This document shows, one piece after another, positions 23,217 to 34,310 of a DNA stretch of 64,000 nucleotides. The DNA is from Aedes albopictus (Eukaryota > Arthropoda > Insecta > Diptera > Culicidae): the NCBI RefSeq assembly GCF_035046485.1, contig NC_085137.1:43579155-43643154 (forward strand), read 5' to 3'. The number at the start of each line of letters is the position of its first letter. Within the stretch, counting starts at the first letter, position 1. The position numbers and the translations under genes were made by a program. A model generated the notes under the pieces. It worked only from the letters and a program-made list of their open reading frames with translations, searched no databases and was not told the DNA's origin.

Positions 23217-23422
23217 TACGGGCGGGTCCACCATCAACGTCAGCAAGACCAAATCGTTGTCTATCAACACGGATCAAGACGGCTAGGACTGCTTTTCCGA
23301 ATCTACGAAATCCAATCAGATCAGTCATCGCATCAAAACTCGAATTTTCATCTCCAACGTGAAATCTATGTTGTTGTATGCCAGCGAAACGTGGTGCGTT
23401 TCAGCAGAGACCATACAAAAGC

Positions 23423-23855
23423 ATAAGAATGCAGTGGACAATGAACGAGCTAACGATTCTAGTGTAGCTCCACGGCCCAAAACCACAACATCAATTGGCG
23501 AATCAAGAAGCGAAACTAATAAAAAACGTCCGAAAAGCCTCCCAATTAAACGCATGGGAATCAATGTTCATTGCTACATTCGATCGTCCTCTAATGAATG
23601 AGGATGATCCTCTAACAACCTCGCCGCTCTTCCACTTGACGGAACGGATAAAACAACAATAACAACGACCTCCCCCTGACGTATACTGTGCGCAGTACGA
23701 AAGTGTATTTGTGTGTAAATAATCAGTCGGACATCGTCCCGTAGATGGGCAACTTCGAGCCCGAAACCGGTCGACCAAAAAGGTAATTTTTAAAGTTCCT
23801 TTTAATTAGTAAGAACTATAAGTGTTGTGTTCCGTCTCGTGTTCGCGTATTTTGT
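23423..23855. mobile_element. 433-bp insertion with 14-bp target duplication
   Basis: GACCATACAAAAGC lies at 23409-23422 and 23856-23869. Removing the insertion and one copy rejoins the RT frame (SAETIQK followed by LQIFISRCLQFIIRAWW). The insert has no clear frame. GGGCAACTTCGAGCCCGAAACCGG near 23747 (given only to locate it) resembles the segment near the 3' end of Penelope-like elements, so it may be a short fragment of one. The duplication length suits retrotransposition. Confidence 0.65.
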
Positions 23856-24255
23856 GACCATACAAAAGCTACAGATTTTCATCAGCCGATGTCTGCAATT
23901 TATAATTCGGGCCTGGTGGCCTCACAACTAAATTCCGAGTACTGAGCTCCATCGACGATGTCATTTGAAATTGATATCAACAGAAATTCGAGAACGTAAA
24001 TGGAGGAAGTCGACCACACACCACGAAAGAACGGAGTCGAAATCTGCAAGCAAGCGCTGGATTGGCATCCGGCAGGACATCGCAGCAGAGACAGACCCAG
24101 GGGCCCGTGGCGACGAAGCCTCAACAAGGAAATCAAAGAAGGCGAACCTGCCCTGGGTCGATGTCGAGGCAGAAGCCAGCAGCAGCCCAGGATGGAGATC
24201 TTTTACGTTGGCCCTATGTACCCCCAGAGGTGCTCAGGATACATGAGTGAGTGAG

Positions 24256-26205
24256 TGATTCCTGCAGAAGTTCCTTCTGTGATTGCTACAGAGATGTTTT
24301 AAAGGTACCTCCAAAAATTCATCATGAAGATTACTCAAGAATGCGTGCTGAGTTTCCGCCAAGATTACTTCATATGATTCCTACAGGAATTTCTTCCAAA
24401 ATTATCAAATAATTTCTTCACAATTTCACCCAGGTTTTTTTTGCCGAATTCCTCTAGTTTTTTTTTTGTTTTTATTAATGTGTATTTTAACTTATAGCTA
24501 ATTCTACACTTGAATTCCTCTAGTGATTTTTCTCTGAATTCTTCTTCGTATTCTGGAAATCCTCTTCAAATTTCTTTGAGAATTCCTGATGGTCCTGAAA
24601 TGGTACTGTGGGTTTTCCGGGCTTTCGTGGTGGGAATCCTACAAGAAGTGTTGCTGGAATTCTTCTAGCTATTCCTGCTAGAAATACTTCAGGAGGATTC
24701 TCAAGAGCAAAAACTTCAGAAATACCATCTAGAAGTGCTTGAGAATTCTCAGCAAGAATATGTGGAGAAATCCTGGTAGAAGTTCATGAATGAATCCGTG
24801 CAGGAATTTCTAAGGTTATTCCGAGAGAAATTATTGGAGGAATCCTTGGGAAAATCCCTGAAAGGAGAAGCAATTTGCGGAGGAATCCTAGGAGAAATCC
24901 ATGGAAAAATTCCAGAAATTTCCAGGAGAACTCATCAGACGTTTCTAGAGGAATTCCAAGAGGATTTCTCAAAAGATTTGCGAAGCCTGATGGGGTGTCT
25001 CTGAAAACTCTTCCTGGGATTCCTCAAGGAAATCTCTTGTAATTCTTCCAGAAATTTCTGCTATGAATCCTTCAGAGAATTTGTGAAAGATAACTCTAGG
25101 AATTTTTTATTGTATTCCAGTCATTACTGCTGAGATTCCTTCAGGAACTCCTACTGATTTTTTTCGAATTCTTGAGAAATTTCATGCATTTTCAGCATCT
25201 CCAATTATTACTGTTGAGAATCTTCCAGGAATTCCTGGATGATTTCCTGCAGGTGGGAAACTCAGAAAAAATACTGGAGGATTCCAGTCTGAAATTTATA
25301 GAAGAATCCCAGCAGCAGTCCAGTAGCAATCCCAGCAGTAGTTCCAAAAATAATCTGAAGGGGATTCCTAGTAGGAGTACTTAGTTTCTAAAGAAATCCA
25401 TACTGGTATCGCTGGAGGAATCCCAGCAAGAATTTTTAGTGAAAATGTCAGAAGAGTTTTTGGAAGTATCCTTGCAAAAATTGCAGGAGCAATCTGAAGA
25501 ATAAATTATGAAGGAATCATTGGAACTACAGGCGAAATTTATGAAGGAATTTCGAGAGCAATTTCTGAAAGTATCTATAGAGAATCACTGGAAGAACTAT
25601 TGCAGGATTTATTAGAAAAATCCGTGAAGGAATTCATGAAAAAATACTTGGAGAAATCACTTGGCCAATCACAGATAGAATTCCTGGAGGAACTTCAAGT
25701 GGACTCCTTGCAAGAATCCTGGATGGCAATCCACCAATTCCTAGAGGAACCCAACAGGCATTCCGGAGACAATCCAAGAGAAATTTATGAAAACATTACC
25801 TTGAAATTCTTCAACAAATGCCTGTTGGGATTGTTTTAAATATTCTTGTTGGGATTGCTTCAAAGGTGTCTGCAATAGTTCCTTTGCATATCCTTACAAG
25901 GAATCCTCCAGAGATTTATCTAAGGGGTCCTATATAAAATCCTCTTGCTATGTCTCCAGAGATTTCTTCAAGAATTCCTTTAGGACTATGTCTTAGAATA
26001 GCAACAGATATTACTACTAGGACTTCTCCAGAAATTACTGCTGGGGTTTCTCAAGCATTTTCAGCTGAAAGAACTCCAGGATGATCTGCAGCGAGAGATA
26101 CCTGCGTAATCCCAGCAAAAGTTCCTGATGATTTCTACCAGAAATTTATAAATAAATCCCAGCAATAATCCTGAAGAAATACTAGTAAGAATTTCTTCAG
26201 ATGCA
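24256..26205. repeat. Degenerate GGAATT-type repeat inside the TTAA element
   Basis: Long run of diverged units (for example AGGAATTTCTGAAAG, TTCCTGGAGGAACTTC), both strand orientations mixed. A 90-bp unrelated piece at about 24425-24515 with a T-rich tract interrupts it. Small open frames are repeat artefacts. Confidence 0.6.
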
Positions 26206-27008
26206 GGCTCTGTTCCACCTGGAGTGTTATTCAAATGATAAAAAAGCAGAAGGAGGTGTATTTCATAACAAAGAACAACTTTGTATAACACACGAAAATT
26301 ACCATAAATCCCCAGAAAAAGATATAACGAAAAAACTATTTTAAGGGGTCGTTCACAAAAAACGACACATATCTCTTAAAATTAAGCAAATAAGGTTATA
26401 GTTGGTTCAGCAAACTTTCCAACAATACATTTTTCTACAACTTTGCAGAAGACACCAACACTCTATCTTCATTTTTGAAAAAAGTGAATTTCTGTCGCAC
26501 TTTTAGGTGGATTAATCACAAAAGTGAAAATCCCAAAATAAAGAGTTCAGTATACAGAACAAAATCTTCTAAGACACTATACCGCTGAAGTCAATACATA
26601 GAGCTGCAAAAAATGGGTTATGGTTGTGTACCCCAGTATACAGTATGTGGCAGGTTCCTCCGGAGATTATGTCCGGTGGCCACATCCGGTAGTTCCTAAA
26701 TGGTCAAAAACTGTGCGGAAACAATGTTTGGCTACAGAGGTATAAGTTTTAGTGAAAATAGGATGAGTTTAATAGCGAATCATAATGGCAAACACTCCGT
26801 GTACCGAAAAACAGCCCTTTTTATACGAATCTGACCCAGTGACCCACCGGAATAACTCCGGCCATAGGGACCATTCCGACGTTCTCTGTCCACTTTTACA
26901 AACTAGACATATGTACGAGTGTACTGTCAAAAAATTATTCAAATCCGTTGTGTATTCGCTGAACGGCGACTTTTTTAGTTCATATGCGCTGACTCAGGCC
27001 GATACGGG
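26206..27008 (-). repeat. Right 803-bp terminal inverted repeat
   Basis: Reverse complement of 20671-21473 with scattered substitutions, for example AATGTTTGG against the left-arm AATATTTGG near 26728. Near-identity of arms 4.7 kb apart suggests recent mobility or gene conversion. Confidence 0.88.
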
Positions 27009-27012
27009 TTAA

Positions 27013-27367
27013 AGGAGACGGGGTTAACTTAAAAACTCCGAAGAATCAGGTTCCCCTAGCTTCTGATCCATGTTGTAGCAAGAACCTGTCACCCCCGTCT
27101 CCGCCTGTTAAATACACTTCAAAGAGAAATAATCGACAAGGTAGCAAGAAAAAAGCTACCAAAGTTCCTCGCAGTTCAAGCAAGCCTCCTAGACCCAAGC
27201 AAGGACTGTTTACTTTTAGGGTACTCGTGGATCGCTTATATAATGCCCTCAGCCTTCCAGAAACATTTAGAGGCATTATTGATATGTTTATACCTACAGT
27301 AGAAGAATATCTTCGGAATCTGACACAATCATGGCCCCTCCTTGCTGCGATGAGGTACAAGATATGA
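27013..27367 (+). pseudogene. LINE-A ORF1 (gag-like), 3' part
   Basis: This is the frame that continues ORF1 after the TTAA-flanked insertion. It is basic and Lys/Arg/Ser/Pro-rich, with a C-terminal stretch rich in hydrophobic residues, and ends with TGA at 27365-27367. Its frame is open for all 118 codons, which supports the view that ORF1 was intact before the insertion. Confidence 0.8.
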
Positions 27368-30300
27368 TCACTGTGCTACAGTGGAACTGTCATAGTCTAA
27401 AACCTAAATTAGATCTGTTTAAGTTTTTGATTCACAACTCTGATTGTGATATATTTGCCCTTTGTGAAACATGGCTTTCTTCTGAAGATCAACTCAACTT
27501 CCACGATTTTAACATTATACGCCAGGATAGAGATGACCATTATGGGGGAGTTCTTTTGGGGATCAAAAAGACTTACTCATTTTATAGAATTCCAATCGCG
27601 ACTCATCCTGGCGTAGAAATCGTCGCTTGCCAAATAAACGTAAAGGGTAAAGAACTTTGCGTAGCTTCCGTTTACATTCCTCCAAGAATTTCAATTAACC
27701 GCCGTCATCTTTGGAATGCGGTTTCTGCAATATCACATCCATTTTTAATTCTGGGTGATATTAACGCGCATGGTACAGGGTGGGGCGAACCATATGACGA
27801 TAATAGAGCGGCCGTTTTCTATGATTTGTGCGACGATTTCAATTTGAACATTTTAAATACAGGTGAAGTGACACGTATTGCATCTGACGGCAAAGAAAGT
27901 CGTCTCGACCTATCACTGGGGTCAAGTTCACTATCATTCGATTGCTTGTGGAAGGTAATCGAGGATCCTCATGGTAGTGATCACTTACCCATTATAACCA
28001 CCATAAAGCATAATAGTGAAAGGTCAGACCATCCAATTCAGGTCCCTTCTGACCTCACAAGGAATATCGATTGGCAAAAGTATGCAGAAGCGGTATCTTT
28101 TGGCATCGAATCATTCAATCCCCTCCCACCTTTGGATGAGTATCGATTCCTGTCTGAACTGATATATAAGAGTGCATTAGAATCACAAAAACGACGTGTT
28201 CCAAGTGCAACCTTCAAAAGAAGACCAGCCACACTAGGCTGGGATGATGATTGCACCCAGTTGTATCTTAAAAATCTGATGCTTTCAAAACTTTTCGTAG
28301 GCACGGTACCTCAGATCTTTATCAAGAGTACGCAAAGCTCGAAAGACAGCTGAGAAACCTGCTGAAAGCGAAGAAGCGTAGTTATTGGCGACACTTCATT
28401 GAGGGTCTCTCAAGAGAAACTTCAATGACAACGCTTTGGAGAGTGGCTCGCAACATGCGAAACCGCTCTTCTTCTAATGAGAGTGACGAATACTCCAACC
28501 GTTGGATATTCAGCTTCGCGAAAAAGGTCTGCCCAGACTCAGTCCCAGCACAACCGATTTCTTGGGAAACATCCCCAAGAGACGGTTCTCTGGACAGACC
28601 CTTCAGTATGCTGGAACTTTCAATGGCTCTTCTTTCATCAAACAATTCCGCTCCGGGACGCGATATGATCAAGTTCAATCTTCTAAAGAATCTCCCAGAT
28701 ATCGCGAAAAGACGATTACTGGACCTGTTCAACTCATTCATGGAGAACAACATCGTTCCGCATGAATGGAGACAGGTCAAAGTAATAGCTATTCAAAAGC
28801 CTGGTAAACCAGCGTCTGATCATAATTCATACCGCCCAATTGCTATGTTATCATGTTTAAGGAAATTGTTGGAAAAAATGATCCTATCACGACTCGATCA
28901 TTGGGTCGAATCGAATAACTTGCTTTCAAATACACAGTTTGGGTTTCGCAAGGGCAAAGGAACAAACGATTGTCTAGCGTTGCTTTCAACAGATATTCAA
29001 CTGGCCTTTGCGGAAAAGGAGCAACTGGCTTCAGTTTTCTTGGATATTAAGGGCGCCTTTGATTCAGTTTCCATAGGAATATTGTCAGAAAAACTGCACA
29101 ATAGTGGACTTCCAGGAATTTTAAATAATTTCTTGTATAATTTGTTGTCAGAAAAACATATGAGTTTCAATCTCGGACAACTGACAACTTCCAGAATTAG
29201 TTACATGGGCCTACCCCAAGGCTCATGTTTAAGTCCCTTGCTTTATAATTTTTACGTGAAAGACATTGATAGTTGCTTGGAAGGACAATGCACGCTAAGA
29301 CAACTTGCAGATGATGCTGTGGTTTCTCTAAAAGGCCCACATGCAGAAATGTTGCAAAGACTATTGCAAAATTCTCTAAATAATCTGTCAATCTGGGCAA
29401 GAGATTTAGGGATCGAGTTTGCTCCGCAAAAAACTCAATTGGTTGTGTTTTCTAGAAAGCGGAACCCAGCCCAACTGAAGCTCAATCTTTTGGGAATAGA
29501 AATCGACCAGTCTTTGACTTCGAAATACCTTGGGGTCTGGTTTGATTCAAAAGGCACTTGGGGTACCCAAATCAAGTATTTGGTGCAAAAATGTCAACAA
29601 AGGATCAATTTTCTACGCACAATTACCGGAACATGGTGGGGTGCTCACCCGGAAGACCTCATAAAACTTTACAAAACGACTATTCTCTCTGTTATTGAGT
29701 ATGGCTCTTTCTGCTTCCACTCAGCAGCAAACTGCCACCTAATAAAGTTGGAACGAATTCAATACCGTTGTTTGCGTATTGCTCTCGGCTGTATGCACTC
29801 AACGCATAAAGCGAGCCTTGAGGTCCTGGCAGGGGTGAAACCTCTCCAGAACCGATTCTGGGAGCTCTCGCTAAGGTTACTTATCAAGTGTGGAGTGAGC
29901 AACACACTTGTCATTGAAAACTTCGAAGAAATGCTCAGTCTGAACACTCAATCAAAATTCATGAGAATTTATCTGTTCTACATGTCATCTGACATAAGCC
30001 TACCAGGTTATAATCCTCCCCGTGTACACTTCACTAATGACAGTACCTCTGTTAAATACGATCTGTCCATGAAACAAGCTATTCATGGAATACCAGATCA
30101 ACTACGATGTATATCTATTCCTCGCATTTTTAACGAAAAGTACCAAAATGTCAATTCCTGTAAGAGATTCTTCACTGATGGGTCTCGCATAAATGGATCC
30201 ACTGGTTTCGGTGTCTTCAATGAAAATTTCACCGCCTTCCGCAAACTTCAGGAACCTTGTTCGGTTTATGTTGCTGAACTGGCAGCAATCAACTTCGCTT

Positions 30301-31019
30301 TGGGGATGATTTCCAAGATGCCCGTAGACCATTTCTTCATCTTCTCGGATAGCCTTAGTTCGAATGAGGCACTCCGGTCGATGAAACCTGTAAAACATTC
30401 ATCTTACTTTCTTACAAAAATAAGGGAGCAGATGGGTGCACTGGTCGAAAGATCATACAAGATTACCTTTGTATGGGTCCCCTCACATTGCTCAATTTAT
30501 GGCAATGAGAAGGCGGACTCTCTCGCAAAGGTGGGCGCACAGGAAGGTGAGATCTATGATAGAAGAATTTCACATGATGAATTTTTCCATTTTGTTCGCC
30601 AGAGTTCTCTTCAAAGTTGGCAAAATGATTGGCGAGATGGCCAGCTGGGACGGTGGTTACATTCCATTATTCCTAATGTTTCTTTGCGAGTGTGGTGGTA
30701 TGGTCTGGATGTAAGTCGCAATTTCATTCGCGTGATGTCAAGACTTATGTCCAACCATTACTCGCTAGACGCGCATTTACACAGGATCAACCTCGCGTTG
30801 AGCAATATTTGTACTAAGTGCGGTTCCGGTTATGATGACATCGACCACGTAGTTTGGCAATGCCCGGATAATGACGCCTCCAGAGCGCTACTATTGGATA
30901 CCCTTGAGGCCCGAGGTAGACAACCCTTTGTTCTTGTGAGAGATGTGTTGGGGACCCGCGATGTCACATATATGGGATGTATTTTCGACTTTCTTCGCTC
31001 TGCTGGTATAAAAGTTTAA
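27364..31019 (+). pseudogene. LINE-A ORF2: APE endonuclease, reverse transcriptase, RNase H; one frameshift
   Basis: ORF2 encodes the enzyme for target-primed reverse transcription. The likely start ATG at 27364 overlaps the ORF1 stop as ATGA (an upstream in-frame ATG is at 27331). In order come APE endonuclease (QWNCHS, CETWLS, GDINAHGTGWG, GSDHLPI) to about 28010, and RT with motif A SVFLDIKGAFD (about 29035), motif B GLPQGSCLSPLL (about 29207) and ADD in QLADDAVVSL (about 29300). RNase H follows (FFTDGSR, ELAAINFAL, SDSLSSNEAL, WVPSHC) at about 30165-30540, then CTKCGSGYDDIDHVVWQCP at about 30815-30870. The frame breaks near 28270, where LINE-A has five A and LINE-B six. The first frame ends at 28353 and the long frame resumes through to 31019. 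About 1218 codons in all. Confidence 0.88.
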
Positions 31020-31407
31020 TTCGCTTGTGTTTTCTTCTCCAGTTTTTTTTTTCTCTGTTTTGTCCTCTTTGTGTTACCAAGCTACTCCTGGCCATCCAGA
31101 AGACCAAGTCCCACAACAAGTTGGTACCAACACCACAAGGCACCGAATACGCTAGCAAGATGCGATTCACCCCCGGATGAGCAGCAGTGAAACCTTTGGC
31201 CCAATCCTTACCCTGTCCATCCCTCAAAATGTGACCTTCTAACCTCGAGCTGCCACGAGTACCCTGGCTTCCACCCATTACTAACAGATATCATTAAAAA
31301 GTTATTACTCTGTATAATGTATACTATTAAGTACAAAGAAAGATCCTCGGCTCCGTAAAGCGTTATACGCGATTGAGCCCCAAATAAATGAACTAGATAA
31401 AAAAAAA
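31020..31407 (+). other. 3' untranslated region and tail of LINE-A
   Basis: About 390 bp, ending GAACTAGATAAAAAAAA just before the target duplication. The same sequence in reverse complement forms 8997-9347, the LINE-B 3' end, which is the part needed for recognition by the reverse transcriptase in many LINEs. An 86-104-codon antisense frame here is shared by both copies and is not called. Confidence 0.8.
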
Positions 31408-31418
31408 GGCTTTTGAAT

Positions 31419-32621
31419 AGCTATTACTTTGACCTGTCTCCATTCATGCGGAACGATGTTGTTCTCCATGAATGAGTTGAACAGGTTCAGTAATCGTCTT
31501 TTCGCGATATCTGGGAGATTCTTTAGAAGATTGAACTTGATCATATCGCGTCCCGGAGCGAAATTATTTGATGAAAGAAGAGCCATAGAAAGTTCCAGCA
31601 TAGTGAAGGGTCTGTCCAGAGTACCGTCTCTTGGGGATGTTTCCCAAGAAATCGGTTGTGCTGGGACTGAGTCTGGGCAGACCTTTTTCGCGAAGCTGAA
31701 TATCCAACGGTTGGAGTATTCGTCACTCTCATTAGAAGAAGAGCGGTTTCGCATGTTGCGAGCCACTCTCCAAAGCGTTGTCATTGAAGTTTCTCTTGAG
31801 AGACCCTCAATGAAGTGTCGCCAATAACTACGCTTCTTCGCTTTCAGCAGGTTTCTCAGCTGTCTTTCGAGCTTTGCGTACTCTTGATAAAGATCTGAGG
31901 TACCGTGCCTACGAAAAGTTTTGAAAGCATCAGATTTTTTAAGATACACCTGGGTGCAATCATCATCCCAGCCTAGTGTGGCTGGTCTTCTTTTGAAGGT
32001 TTCACTTGGAACACGTCGTTTTTGTGATTCTAATGCACTCTTATATATCAGTTCAGACAGGAATCGATACTCATCCAAAGGTGGGAGGGGATTGAATGAT
32101 TCGATGCCAAAAGATACCGCTTCTGCATACTTTTGCCAATCGATATTCCTTGTGAGGTCAGAAGGGACCTGAATTGGATGGTCTGACCTTTCACTATTAT
32201 GCTTTATGGTGGTTATAATGGGTAAGTGATCACTACCATGAGGATCCTCGATTACCTTCCACAAGCAATCAAATGATAGTGAACTTGACCCCAGTGATAG
32301 GTCGAGACGACTTTCTTTGCAGTCAAATGCAATACGTGTCACTTCACCTGTATTTAAAATGTTCAAATTAAAATCGTCGCACAAATCATAGAAAACGGCC
32401 GCTCTATTATCGTCATATGGTTCGCCCCACCCTGTACCATGCGCGTTCATATCACCCAGAATTAAAAATGGATGTGATATTGCAGAAACCGCATTCCAAA
32501 GATGACGGCGGTTAATTGAAATTCTTGGAGGAATGTAAACGGAAGCTACGCAAAGTTCTTTACCCTTTACGTTTTATTGGCAAGCGACGATTTCTACGCC
32601 AGGATGAGACGCGATTGGAAT
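31419..32621 (-). pseudogene. LINE-B ORF2, 5' piece: endonuclease C-terminal part and linker to RT
   Basis: The piece begins inside the APE-type endonuclease. Downstream of a motif corresponding to GDINAHGTGWG (here MNAHGTGWG, with the catalytic Asp changed) it has SRLDLSLGSSSL and GSDHLPI. It continues through the linker to the point where LINE-A inserted (IAIQKP, about 31420). At the position where LINE-A has a frameshift, LINE-B keeps a run of six A, so this copy supplies the unshifted reference. It is truncated at both ends and cannot make a functional product. Confidence 0.85.
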
Positions 32622-32635
32622 AATCTGTTAGATTT

Positions 32636-34310
32636 ATTTCTAATTGAAAAGAGTTTTGTAAGCTTCTAACGGAACATGTTTCATAACACCCTTTGTCACA
32701 AAATTCATTGTAACAAAATATGTAACACAACCTGTAATCATTTTGTTTTTTTTTTTTCATCTGGTCGGGTTAAGCTGGTTGGTAGATGGAAGCTGTTTAA
32801 GGTGAAAAATGTGATCAAAAATTGTCACGTAGCCACTGCAGGAGGGAAGATTAAAACGTGATAAAATATTCGCTTCACAGTACTACCACATAACTGAACA
32901 ACATAAAATCCAGCAAGATTTCCATGTGCAGTGGCGTTATTTAAAAAAAAAGCTTTACAACTATTTTGTTTATTTGTCGTATCTAAATATTAAAACAAGA
33001 CAAGATGGACCAACTCGTGTTCACTTTTTTACATTCCATTATTGCGTTTCTGTCATGGTTTCTGTAAAAAAAAATCCTTCTTGCTAAAATATTTCCACTG
33101 CACTCCAAAAGCTTCTCCATAGCTGAAATGCTTTTACTACACAAGTCCTCAAACACGACCAAACAAACTGGCCCTTGGATTTACGACAGAAATGAGGATA
33201 CACAACGAATGATGCAGGAAAAAAGGTGTTTGCGAAGCACTCCTGAGCGTAATCTTGCAAGAAAAGATCCAACTTCTTAACAAACTGTGCGCCTGCCTTC
33301 AACACACCAGTACCACCATCAGCAGCAACAGCAAAGGTATTTACGTTACAGCCAACCGGAGAAACCGTATAACGATGGCCGTGAGCCTTCCATCCGTCGT
33401 CGCTGTCGTCACCATTGCCAAGGCCTACACGTGACGACGACTCGGCCCCTGCTGCCTGTAAGCAACTCAACTCGAACCCGGGAGTCCCATCGCCGCTGCT
33501 CGTCGACTCGTCTTATACAATAGCCAGGAGACTTTCGCAAAAGATCAACACACCTAATGAAGCGAGAAAGCACAACGGCACGCGCTAACAAGCTACCCCT
33601 TCGAAGGCGGTTGGGAGGCTTTTCCTGGGAAAAGAAAGCAACTCCTTTCAGCATCCCTTTTTTCACGTTTTTCAATCTCTTGCTGGAGAATAACTTTTCC
33701 TCGGAAGAAGCTCGCTGAGAACACAATGGAGTTGGTACACATTTACGTTAAAAAGTTTTGCATATGATGTAAGGTACATACAAGAAACTAGATACAAAAG
33801 ATATAATTGCCCCGACGATTAGCACACACTTGATGCTTGTTCAAGAAAGTTGTTGTAAACTTTCCAACGCACACGAAAACGACCCAATTCGAGTTTAAAA
33901 TTTGAAACCTAGACAAAAGATATTACGAACACCTCTTCACTCGACCCGGCCAACACGATAGCTCTGGCTCTAGGAAACTTTGAAATTGTTCTTCGTAATT
34001 GAATTTAAGCTCTGCGTTTGGCTCTGTCCGCATCCCAAAAAGGAGCATGAGAGCATAGTATTCTTGAACTATTAACTTTGCCTCGCTTGAGAACCTGGCA
34101 TTGTACAGAAAAATGCGTTCGTAAACACAATTATCCAGTCTGTCCCAAAGATCAACTTACACGTTGTTGTATGTCGCTGCTCATTAATAAATTTTACGTG
34201 ACGATGGCGAGTTCCATGAGTTCGAAGCATATTTCAACAAGAAGTGGAGCTTACTTTCGGATCGCCAGGGTTGAAATGAACGGAATTTTCCTTTTGGCTC
34301 AGTGAACTAA
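32636..34310. other. No gene recognised
   Basis: AT-rich up to about 33080, then a more balanced stretch to about 33730 with several overlapping open frames of 78-128 codons on both strands (for example minus 33084-33470). None shows a domain, and overlap on both strands argues against coding. The stretch could hold an untranslated exon of a host gene, but nothing in the sequence proves it. Confidence 0.3.

Larger units (their letters stand above)
22041..24255 (+). pseudogene. RTE-like LINE reverse transcriptase relic, multiply interrupted
   Basis: RT segments appear in order. The palm region lies at 22060-22400 (LVFIEYKKAFDRL for motif A, with a usual Asp replaced by Glu, then HENLWGALRRKGV). 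INVSKTKSLSIN follows at about 23229-23265, then SVLLYASETWCVSAE-like at about 23362-23410. The C-terminal part is at about 24000-24240 (EICKQALDWHPAGHRSR, then RPRG and LNKEIKE) and the element closes with a (TGAG)n-like tail. The ADD box region is deleted. Two later insertions (22556-23216 and 23423-23855) split it, and removing each with one target copy restores the local frame. Assignment to RTE-like elements is by general resemblance. Confidence 0.7.
20671..27008. mobile_element. 6.34-kb TTAA-flanked element with 803-bp inverted repeats
   Basis: TTAA lies at 20667-20670 and 27009-27012, and the ends are CCCGTATCGG and CCGATACGGG. TTAA plus CCC/GGG termini are typical of piggyBac-type elements. 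The inverted arms 20671-21473 and 26206-27008 are both 803 bp and nearly identical. No piggyBac transposase is present, so it would need enzyme in trans. The 4.7-kb interior is mainly degenerate GGAATT repeat and an RTE-like LINE relic. Confidence 0.85.
17999..31407 (+). mobile_element. LINE-A: full-length I-like non-LTR retrotransposon
   Basis: The 11-bp target duplication GGCTTTTGAAT (17988-17998 and 31408-31418) falls inside LINE-B. Without the 6.34-kb insertion at 20671-27008 the element is about 7.07 kb. It comprises a 5' untranslated region of about 1.66 kb, ORF1 with zinc knuckles, ORF2 with APE endonuclease, RT and RNase H, a 3' untranslated region of about 390 bp, and an A-rich end. 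RNase H after RT, together with CCHC-type gag motifs, fits the I group. The 5' end looks genuine because it begins with promoter elements at canonical positions. Confidence 0.9.
8997..32621 (-). mobile_element. LINE-B: 5'-truncated I-like LINE, base of the nested stack
   Basis: A 14-bp target duplication, AATCTGTTAGATTT, lies at 8983-8996 and 32622-32635. The LINE is in four pieces, read on the minus strand in the order 32621-31419, 17998-17933, 14518-12333 and 9347-8997. Together they give about 3.8 kb, colinear with LINE-A from about 27590 to 31407. Gaps are filled by LINE-A (17999-31407), a TTAA-flanked element (14519-17928) and a Sola-like element (9348-12328). The 5' end lies within the endonuclease domain, a typical dead-on-arrival truncation. 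Confidence 0.88.

Noticed and set aside
33084..33726. Possible host gene in the balanced-composition stretch
   Set aside because: Overlapping frames on both strands, no domain, and no convincing splice or start signals.
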